NCBI GenBank assembly: GCA_031258995.1
Contig: JAIRMB010000074.1
Location: forward strand, 1-8,247
DNA from: Puniceicoccales bacterium
GTDB taxonomy: Bacteria > Verrucomicrobiota > Verrucomicrobiia > Opitutales > JAIRLM01
DNA: 8,247 nucleotides
Direction: 5' to 3'
The translations under genes and the position numbers were made by a program. Below the pieces are notes generated by a model that was not told the DNA's origin, did not search any database, and saw nothing but the letters and a program-made list of their open reading frames with translations. This document shows, piece after piece, positions 1 to 5,797 of the stretch (its first letter is position 1; every line of letters begins with the position of its first letter).

Positions 1-1
1 G

Positions 2-1828
2 GACGTGGTTGCCGGGATCCGTACTCCGAAGCCCATTGCTGACCTAAAAACCGATATGCCGGTGGTTTTCGAGCAGTTGGTAAGCGTCTGTAGGACCTTG
101 GAGGATCATTTTAAGGACATGCAGGATTTCGAATTTACTGTGCAGCAGAACAAACTGTACTTGTTGCAGACCCGCAACGGAAAGCGGACCGGCTTCGCCG
201 CCGTGCGCATCGCCCTCGAAATGGAGCGGAAGGGGCTCATCGACAAGAAAACCGCCATTGGGCGCATTCCGGCCGACTCCATCTCCACCATGCTGGTGCC
301 TATCTTCGACGGGAATGAACAGGCCAAAGCCAAAGTCATCGGTAAGGGTCTGCCGGCAGGACCGGGAGCCGCGTCGGGGAAGGTCTGCTTCTCTGCCGCC
401 AGGGCCGAAGAGCTGCACAGGCGCGGTGAGAAGGCCCTTCTTTGCCGGGCAGAGACTTCACCGGAAGACATCCGCGGCATGCTGGTCTCGGAAGGAATTC
501 TTACCAGCCGGGGCGGCGTAAGCTCCCACGCGGCTTTGGTGGCCAGGCAAATGGGCAAGGTTTGCGTGGTGGGCGCGTCGGCGCTGGAAATCGACTACGG
601 CAAACGCTCCATGCGGGCGGGAGCCGTCACCGTCCATGAGGGCGACGAAATCTCCATCGACGGCACAAAAGGAGAGATCTATTTGGGCTCCCTGGCCACG
701 GTGCCCTCGGAGGTAAATCAGGTACTGGAAGGAACCTTGGCCCCGGAAAAGAGCGCCATCTACGGCATGTTTGCTCAGCTCATGGGGTGGTGTGACGAAT
801 GCCGAAAGTTGAAGGTTTACCTCAATGCCGACTCTCCGCAACAGGCGAAGGCCGGATTGCGCTATGGCGGTGAGGGGGTCGGGCTCATCCGGACGGAGCA
901 CATGTTCTTCGAAGGCGGTCGCATCGACTTCATGCGGGAGATGATCCTGGCGGAGACGGCGGAGGAGCGGGAAAAGGCCCTCGCCAAGCTGTTGCCGATG
1001 CAGCGGGAGGACTTTATCGGCATCTTCACCGCCATGGGGGGCCTGCCGGTCAATATCCGCTTTCTAGACCCGCCTCTCCATGAATTCGTCCCTCACGACG
1101 AGGGCACCCAGCGGACGCTGGGAAAAGAATTTAACATTCCCTTCGAACGCATCAGGGCCCGAGTGGAAGCTCTAAAGGAGTTTAATCCCATGTTGGGTCA
1201 CCGGGGCTGCCGGCTGGGCATTTCCTACCCGGAAGTGAGCCGTATGCAGGCCCGGGCCGTCTTCGAGGCGGTCGTACACTGCAAAAAGCAGGGCATTGCC
1301 GTCCACCCCGAAATCATGATCCCGCTGGTGGGATTTGTAAAGGAGCTGCGCCACCAGGCGGACATCGTTCAAGAGGCAGCGAAGGCGGTGCGGAAGGAGT
1401 CGGGCGTAGAATTCGACTACCTGCTGGGCGCTATGTTGGAATTGCCACGGGCCTGCCTGCGGGCCGGAGAAATTGCGGAAATCGCCCAGTTTTGCAGCTT
1501 CGGCTCCAACGACCTCACCCAGACCACACTAGGCATGAGTCGCGACGACATGGGCAGCTTCCTGGGCCGCTACAATGAGTTGGAAATTTTCACACAGAAC
1601 CCCTTCGCCACCATCGACGTGGAAGGCGTGGGGGAGCTGATGAAGGTGGCCATCGAAAGAGCGCGAAAAACGCGGCCGGATATTGTGCTCGGCATCTGCG
1701 GCGAGCACGGCGGCGAGCCGGCGTCGGTGAAATTTGCCCACGCCATCGGCCTCACCTACGTGAGCTGTTCGCCGAATAGGGTCCCCGTTGCCAAATTGGC
1801 CGCCGCCCAGGCGGCACTGGAAAAGTGA
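2..1828 (+). CDS. ppdK: Pyruvate phosphate dikinase, C-terminal two thirds (5' truncated by window edge)
   Basis: Interconverts pyruvate, ATP and phosphate with PEP, AMP and diphosphate in the cytoplasm. The reading frame is already open at base 2 (DVVAGIRTP, a typical motif of the ATP-grasp domain), so the true start lies outside the window; about 280 N-terminal residues should be missing. Counting from the GTG at base 5, the end of the nucleotide-binding domain (LYLLQTRNGKRT) comes first, then the swivelling phosphohistidine domain with GGVSSHAALVAR (catalytic His175), then the PEP/pyruvate barrel with GVGLIRTEHMFF, RFLDPPLHEF, GSNDLTQTTLGMSRDD and GICGEHGG (general acid Cys565). All expected catalytic landmarks are present and the C-terminus looks complete. 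The residue two before the catalytic His, usually Thr in this family, is Ser here. The gene converges on the OTU-like gene, with 8 bases between the two stop codons. Confidence 0.97.
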   Translation, partial: DVVAGIRTPKPIADLKTDMPVVFEQLVSVCRTLEDHFKDMQDFEFTVQQNKLYLLQTRNGKRTGFAAVRIALEMERKGLIDKKTAIGRIPADSISTMLVPIFDGNEQAKAKVIGKGLPAGPGAASGKVCFSAARAEELHRRGEKALLCRAETSPEDIRGMLVSEGILTSRGGVSSHAALVARQMGKVCVVGASALEIDYGKRSMRAGAVTVHEGDEISIDGTKGEIYLGSLATVPSEVNQVLEGTLAPEKSAIYGMFAQLMGWCDECRKLKVYLNADSPQQAKAGLRYGGEGVGLIRTEHMFFEGGRIDFMREMILAETAEEREKALAKLLPMQREDFIGIFTAMGGLPVNIRFLDPPLHEFVPHDEGTQRTLGKEFNIPFERIRARVEALKEFNPMLGHRGCRLGISYPEVSRMQARAVFEAVVHCKKQGIAVHPEIMIPLVGFVKELRHQADIVQEAAKAVRKESGVEFDYLLGAMLELPRACLRAGEIAEIAQFCSFGSNDLTQTTLGMSRDDMGSFLGRYNELEIFTQNPFATIDVEGVGELMKVAIERARKTRPDIVLGICGEHGGEPASVKFAHAIGLTYVSCSPNRVPVAKLAAAQAALEK

Positions 1829-1836
1829 GAATCCTC

Positions 1837-3006
1837 TTAATCAGTATCAGTACCACTACGACCTTCCCCGAACTCTCGACGAATGCGCTGGAGTACTCTT
1901 CCAATTTCCTCAGAATTAGTAGGCAGTGATGGCAGCTGGTACCTTGCCCACCGGGCGTGACCGCCCGCACAAAAAATAGCACCTCCTGCCATGTGGGCTG
2001 CAGTGAGAAAAGCAATTCTGTCGAGTGGCGATGCCTCCGACACACCACCCATCTGGCTATTGCAGCGTATCGATCCATCACTTTCCAACAGAATTGGAAC
2101 ATATTCTCCATTTCTATACTCAATTACCGCTATGGCACGACTATGAAACTTCGCTAACAGTGCAAGTTCGAGGATTGTTAAATTTTCCCCGAAGTTACCC
2201 AAGTCGCGCGCCCTACTAGGGTCAATGGAGCCGGCGGCGGCTGGCGTACCGGCCCTCTCGGCATCTTGCGGTGCGACCACCACAAGGTCATCTTCATCTC
2301 CCTGTGGAGGACTGGGTTCCTGTGGAGGACTGGGACGGAGCTCATCTGCCGTCCCCGCATTCCAATGTGCTAAGATTCCCAGTGCGAAAAGATTGCGCAA
2401 ATAGTCGGCAAATTCACGCATTAAACGATATTTTTCCGCTTTGGTGGGCGCACTCTCATATGCCCTGCCTTCTATGGCGCAAAACAAACTTGAAAGCATG
2501 CAGTTACCGTCTCCGGGTATTTTTATCACTTCCCAGTGTCCTAGTCCTAATGGACCGTTTAATCTATTTAACGCTCTCGTATGAGCGGTATGCACGCCAA
2601 AATTAGCCCAAGCAAAAAAATACTGAAAAAAACCAACCAAAGACCGTTTAAAGGCTGCCCATTTGTTTTCTGCAACTCTCTCCTTGGATAGGAGTTGCGC
2701 TGTATCGTCAAAAATGCGCAATGCTGTCTCGCGAAGAGGCCCAAGGTCTTCCGCCCCTATGCATATTCGCTCCTGTGAAATTCCAAGATATTCGCTTATT
2801 AGATCTCTTGCCTCGCTTATGCTGGATAGCTGATGTTCCAGACGCCTCCTATACTGAGCCGGATCCCACTCAGTTTGATGAGACAAACACTGATCTTTCT
2901 TCACCATCCGTTCAATAATGGCCCTGCCAAAGGCCGGCGAATAAAGATTTGGGTTGATGGGTAATGACACGCGACCATTATAATGCCAATTGCAATAGTT
3001 CGGCAC
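1837..3006 (-). CDS. Predicted OTU-like cysteine protease (possible deubiquitinase effector)
   Basis: 389 residues. The segment EVIKIPGDGNCMLSSLF (residues 159-175) matches the OTU active-site signature, with Asp166-Gly-Asn-Cys169 as the candidate oxyanion/nucleophile motif. Residues 271-295 (NFGENLTILELALLAKF and a following hydrophobic strand) resemble the OTU 'WGG-x-x-EL-x-x-LA' segment, and His350 in GGHARWARY, after a hydrophobic strand, is the best candidate catalytic His. OTU enzymes cleave ubiquitin chains in eukaryotes; bacterial examples are mostly secreted effectors of intracellular bacteria. Residues 1-158 match nothing I recognise; residues 122-138 are aromatic and hydrophobic. 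Between the Cys and His halves lies a proline/acidic insertion (about 224-268) that looks disordered. The start is GTG at 3006-3004; an in-frame TAA at 3015-3013 rules out a longer form, and Met34 is an alternative. No Sec signal peptide is visible. Composition is more A+T rich than the neighbours, suggesting transfer. Activity is inferred from motifs only. Confidence 0.75.
   Translation of the reverse strand: MPNYCNWHYNGRVSLPINPNLYSPAFGRAIIERMVKKDQCLSHQTEWDPAQYRRRLEHQLSSISEARDLISEYLGISQERICIGAEDLGPLRETALRIFDDTAQLLSKERVAENKWAAFKRSLVGFFQYFFAWANFGVHTAHTRALNRLNGPLGLGHWEVIKIPGDGNCMLSSLFCAIEGRAYESAPTKAEKYRLMREFADYLRNLFALGILAHWNAGTADELRPSPPQEPSPPQGDEDDLVVVAPQDAERAGTPAAAGSIDPSRARDLGNFGENLTILELALLAKFHSRAIAVIEYRNGEYVPILLESDGSIRCNSQMGGVSEASPLDRIAFLTAAHMAGGAIFCAGGHARWARYQLPSLPTNSEEIGRVLQRIRREFGEGRSGTDTD
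2301..2334. repeat. Tandem repeat: two identical 16-base copies, 18-base period
   Basis: CCTGTGGAGGACTGGG occurs at 2301-2316 and again at 2319-2334. It lies inside the OTU-like gene and keeps its frame, giving a six-residue period read on the minus strand as PSPPQE then PSPPQG. This forms the proline-rich linker between the two halves of the putative protease domain. Confidence 0.9.
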
Positions 3007-3012
3007 CGGTGG

Positions 3013-3430
3013 TTACCTAAACGATTCCCTATGCAGGAAATCAAGAAAAGCTATCGCTAAAGAGCCATCTCAGCTTCCCCATGGCCCGTTTCACTAAATT
3101 CCTCCGCCGGAGGAGACTCTTTTCTTCTTCCGTGTTCTCCTGGCGTATGTTTTTGCGCGCATGCGCGATAAGGCGTAAATCGCTCTCTGCGAGTCGCTTT
3201 TTGACTTTGCGGAACCAATAGCCCTCGTAGCCGGTCGCCGTCCCCCGAAACTTGCACGGCAAATTTTCTGCCTCTTTGATGTCGTGCCGGTTATCCTTTG
3301 TTACGCGGAAGGTCATAGGCTTTCCCTGCCCGTCAATTGCCAGATGAAATTTGAGGCCAAAAACACGACGGGTAGAAGAATATGTCCATCCCGCCGGTTC
3401 CGGGAAAAGGCAATCGCGACAGCCAATCGA
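3013..3430 (-). pseudogene. Degenerate IS5-like (DDE) transposase fragment
   Basis: Reading down the minus strand from 3430 (after an in-frame stop at 3433-3431), the frame contains FGLKFHLAIDGQGKPMTF and TKDNRHDIKEAENL, then RRRNLVKRAMGKLRWL, the C-terminal half of an IS5-type DDE transposase. The frame then hits a stop at 3043-3041, but the neighbouring frame from 3060 to the TAA at 3015-3013 reads LAIAFLDFLHRESFR, the usual extreme C-terminus, so there is a frameshift/deletion near 3060. The catalytic Asp expected in a 'DKGYD' motif is replaced (GYEGYW), and the Glu expected in 'RNLVERAFGRLK' is Lys. The N-terminal half with the first catalytic Asp is not found upstream. No terminal inverted repeats or target duplication could be identified. 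It is a dead relic, lying 6 bases upstream of the OTU-like gene on the same strand. Confidence 0.85.
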
Positions 3431-3433
3431 TTA

Positions 3434-3510
3434 TGGCTAGTCTTTTTACTATTACATATAACTAGCCAACCCTGCGCGTTTTATAACTGACACGTTATGA
3501 CGTGCTAGCA
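3434..3510. repeat. Palindrome-rich spacer between transposase relic and GalE-like gene
   Basis: TGGCTAG (3434-3440) pairs with CTAGCCA (3462-3468) across an A+T-rich 21-base loop. Then ATAAC/GTTAT (3483-3487, 3494-3498) and CACG/CGTG (3491-3494, 3501-3504) form overlapping short dyads, followed by the perfect 8-base palindrome TGCTAGCA (3503-3510). These could be insertion-element end debris or a regulatory site for the downstream gene; I cannot tell which. The rest of the spacer to 3669 shows no convincing gene or promoter. Confidence 0.4.
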
Positions 3511-3669
3511 TACTTCCGTCAAAATTTTTGTGCCGCAGCACCTCCTAATGCCTGCATATCAATTCGATTTGATGAAATTCATACATTGGTTTGTCAGGGC
3601 CGGAATGGGAGGTCCATTGCCTTTCCCTTTGCCGTTGCTTTGGTTGCCATTGTCCCTCAATGTTTGACC

Positions 3670-4638
3670 ATGAGGGCGTTGGTGGTGGGTGGTGCCGGCT
3701 ATGTGGGTAGCGCCGTAGTGCGAGCCCTGTTGCATTCCGGCTGGGATGTTGCGGTTTTGGACGCCCTCTACACGGGCCGGCGGGAAAATTTGCCCGAGAT
3801 CGTTCCTTTTTACCGAAATGATGGCGGAATTATTGGAGCAGTGGAAGATGTTCTTAAAAGCGCCCCCTTCGATTTGGCCATTTCCGCCATTGCCCTCGGC
3901 GGACCGATCCGGTCCCGAAAATTCCCTCTTCACTACTACCACAACAACTTTTCCGCTCACTTTTACCTGCTGCGGACACTCCTCGAACGGCGGATTAAAA
4001 AATTTCTCCTTCTTTCCGACCTATCCGTCTATGGGGGTGCTGTTCGCTGCCCCATCGGTCCCGACACGGAAAAACGACCCGACACGGCGCTGGGCCGATC
4101 CCTCTGTGCCGTAGAAAACTTTCTCGCCGATCTCACCGAATCGGATGGCATGGATTACGCCGTCGTTCGCTTTGGCACCGTCGGCGGTGCCTTGCCGCTC
4201 GGCCCGGCCGGGCCCGTTCTTCCCGACGGGGCCCGGCGCTTCCTGTCCGCCGCGTTTGCCGTCGCACTAGGCAAGGAACCGGTCTTGAACATTTTTGGCG
4301 CCGAATTCCCCACGACGGACGGCACGGCCCTGCGGGATCCGCTCCACGTGGCCGACGTGGCCGACGGCATCGAAAAAGCAGTCGGAGACCTGATGCGGCG
4401 GAGCGGCGGGCGGGAGTTCCTTCTGGCCAGCGGTCGGCCCATCACACTATTGCAGTGGCTGCAGGCCATCAAAGCCGTTACGCAACGGGAAATCCCAACG
4501 GAACGGACCGATCCAGTACCCTTCGACGCCCCTGCCCTCTACGGCGATCCGGCCGACGGGGCCAGCGCCCTCGGATGGCGCGCCCAGAGGGACATTGGGC
4601 AGATCGTGGAAGACGAATGGCGGCTCCTGCGGAAATGA
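3670..4638 (+). CDS. GalE-like NAD-dependent epimerase/dehydratase (extended SDR) with altered active site
   Basis: 322 residues, the usual length for UDP-sugar epimerases/dehydratases. The Rossmann motif GGAGYVGS (7-14) and Asp31 at the end of the second strand predict NAD(H) binding. LSDLSVYG (115-122) corresponds to the catalytic Ser/Thr region, and FGAEFPTTDGTALRDPLHV (209-227) followed by ADVADGI is a clear GalE-type C-terminal substrate-binding motif. However, where GalE relatives have P-Tyr-GRS-Lys, this protein has A-Leu141-GRS-Leu145, so both the catalytic Tyr and Lys appear to be lost. It may be a non-standard enzyme or a sugar-nucleotide binding protein. The frame is open from an ATG at 3502, but the 56 extra residues resemble nothing, and the Rossmann strand starts right at the ATG at 3670, so that start is chosen; no strong Shine-Dalgarno precedes it. 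A lipoprotein gene follows 31 bases downstream, probably co-transcribed. Confidence 0.85.
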   Translation: MRALVVGGAGYVGSAVVRALLHSGWDVAVLDALYTGRRENLPEIVPFYRNDGGIIGAVEDVLKSAPFDLAISAIALGGPIRSRKFPLHYYHNNFSAHFYLLRTLLERRIKKFLLLSDLSVYGGAVRCPIGPDTEKRPDTALGRSLCAVENFLADLTESDGMDYAVVRFGTVGGALPLGPAGPVLPDGARRFLSAAFAVALGKEPVLNIFGAEFPTTDGTALRDPLHVADVADGIEKAVGDLMRRSGGREFLLASGRPITLLQWLQAIKAVTQREIPTERTDPVPFDAPALYGDPADGASALGWRAQRDIGQIVEDEWRLLRK

Positions 4639-4659
4639 TCGCGCTTTGACCGCTCCCCT

Positions 4660-4669
4660 AGGATGGGGA
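4660..4669 (+). promoter_or_regulatory. Ribosome binding site of the small lipoprotein gene
   Basis: AGGA at 4660-4663 lies six bases before the ATG at 4670, with a second purine block, GGGGA, directly before the start. This supports the ATG at 4670 over the in-frame ATG at 4595, which lies inside the preceding gene and would put 25 hydrophilic residues before the signal peptide. Confidence 0.55.
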
Positions 4670-5140
4670 ATGGAGCTATTTTTGTTGGCCCTCTGCCTCT
4701 TAGGATCTGGTTGTGCGAGTCCGGAAGATGCGATCGCTCGCGAATCGCACCGGCTAGCGACGGAACGGGCCCGACTGGCGGCCGTCAACCGGGAGCTAAG
4801 GGACCTTTCCCAGGTGTTTCTCTACGCCGGCCACATGCGACAGGACGACGTGGCCAATCTGGCGTTGAACGCAGCTCTGCGGATCGTTGGAGAGCCGGAA
4901 GAAGGGGAAAAGCAGCTAGCCATGGCCCTAACTGCCCAGGACGTCCGCCGACGCCGAGAGCGGGCGGAGCGGCTCCTCCGGGAGCAGGAGCGGCACCGTC
5001 AAAAAATTACTGAGGCCCAGGATCGGCTATCCCTGTCCCTCCCCAAACTCTATGCGGCTCGGAGTTCCTTCCTCTTGCGGCTCTTCCTGGGGGCCGGATT
5101 CTTGGGACTGCTCGCCCTTCTCTTCTCGCGCAAGCGCTAG
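4670..5140 (+). CDS. Small putative lipoprotein with central coiled coil and C-terminal membrane anchor
   Basis: 156 residues, not assigned to a known family. The N-terminus MELFLLALCLLGSGCASPED looks like a lipoprotein signal with Cys15 as the lipidation site, though there is no basic residue before the hydrophobic core and position -3 is Gly, so the lipobox is imperfect. Residues 20-125 are charged, rich in Arg, Glu, Gln and Ala, and look helical/coiled-coil, with one break (PKLY) near 125. Residues 134-152 form a strongly hydrophobic glycine/leucine-rich segment ending in SRKR, which by the positive-inside rule should leave the tail in the cytoplasm. The protein could thus be attached at both ends. 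This order resembles phage unimolecular spanins, but no other lysis or phage genes are nearby. It follows the GalE-like gene by 31 bases; its last 114 bases overlap the convergent ATPase gene. Confidence 0.7.
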   Translation: MELFLLALCLLGSGCASPEDAIARESHRLATERARLAAVNRELRDLSQVFLYAGHMRQDDVANLALNAALRIVGEPEEGEKQLAMALTAQDVRRRRERAERLLREQERHRQKITEAQDRLSLSLPKLYAARSSFLLRLFLGAGFLGLLALLFSRKR

Positions 5141-5797
5141 CAGGTCCGCCGTACGGACGGCTCCGTTGGGCGCTCGGAGAGGGAAAGGATTTCGCACCTC
5201 TTTGCCGATCGTCCCGTCCTGCATGTGCAAAATCCGGTCGGCCGCTTTTTTCAAAAAATCACTGTCATGGGAAGCAATTAGGATGGCTCGCTGGGAAGAA
5301 ACGGCGGAACGCAACAGACGAGCGACTCCGTCGGTGCAATCCGCATCCAGACCAGAAGTAGGCTCGTCGCAGAGAAGTAGATCTGGATCCAGAACGAGAG
5401 TGCGGGCCAGAGCGGTCCGCTGTTTCTGCCCGCCCGAGAGGCTCCGCGGATAGCGGTCCCGCAGGTCCCAGATGCCCAACCGCTCCAGCAGATCCTGGAC
5501 GCGGACAGCCGCTCTATTCTCCTTTTTACTCGGCCGCAGTGCGTAGGCCACATTTTCGCGGACCGTCATGTGAGGAAACAGTTGGAAGTCTTGGAACATA
5601 AAGCCCACGGAACCATCCAGAGCGATCGCCCCCTCGTCAGCGGTCTCCAGGCCTTCTATGCAGCGTAGCAAAGTAGATTTCCCTCCCCCCGAGGGACCCG
5701 CCAGGCCCACCACCTCACCCGCGCCGACGGACAGCGAAACACCGCGCAGGACGGGACTTCCCTGAAAATTTTTCCATACGTCCCTAACTTGCAGCAT
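5027..5797 (-). CDS. Polar amino-acid ABC transporter, ATP-binding protein (GlnQ/HisP family)
   Basis: 256 residues. Powers import by hydrolysing ATP on the cytoplasmic face of the permease. All nucleotide-binding motifs are intact: Walker A GPSGGGKST (34-42), Q-loop Gln69 in FMFQDFQLFPHMTV, signature LSGGQKQR (120-127), Walker B LLLCDEP (140-146) with catalytic Glu145, D-loop SGLD (148-151) and switch His177. The family usually ends soon after the strand around residue 195-205; here a further tail rich in Glu, Gln and Pro runs to residue 256, and its last 37 residues are encoded on the strand opposite the lipoprotein's membrane anchor. The ATG at 5797-5795 overlaps the end of the permease gene by 14 bases, with a GGAAAGG purine run just upstream in the mRNA, so translation is probably coupled. 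Substrate within the polar amino-acid class cannot be decided from this subunit. Confidence 0.95.
   Translation of the reverse strand: MLQVRDVWKNFQGSPVLRGVSLSVGAGEVVGLAGPSGGGKSTLLRCIEGLETADEGAIALDGSVGFMFQDFQLFPHMTVRENVAYALRPSKKENRAAVRVQDLLERLGIWDLRDRYPRSLSGGQKQRTALARTLVLDPDLLLCDEPTSGLDADCTDGVARLLRSAVSSQRAILIASHDSDFLKKAADRILHMQDGTIGKEVRNPFPLRAPNGAVRTADLLALAREEKGEQSQESGPQEEPQEEGTPSRIEFGEGQG

Noticed and set aside
44..901. Long minus-strand open frames opposite the PPDK gene (44-418, 106-558, 458-901)
   Set aside because: They are by-products of GC-rich codon use in a clearly recognised plus-strand gene and show no protein family features.
1826..1839. Bidirectional terminator between the PPDK and OTU-like stop codons
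   Set aside because: Only 8 bases separate the stops and no GC-rich hairpin with a T run is visible.
1957..2918. Several plus-strand open frames (e.g. 2271-2606, 2721-2918) opposite the OTU-like gene
   Set aside because: No motif or ribosome binding site is seen, whereas the opposite strand has one continuous 389-codon frame with an OTU signature.
3502..3669. In-frame 56-codon extension of the GalE-like gene from the ATG at 3502
   Set aside because: The Rossmann strand starts exactly at the ATG at 3670, as in relatives, and the extension resembles no domain or signal sequence.
3559..3960. Minus-strand 133-codon frame across the start of the GalE-like gene
   Set aside because: It is antisense to the Rossmann motif region, is low in complexity, and matches no family I recognise.
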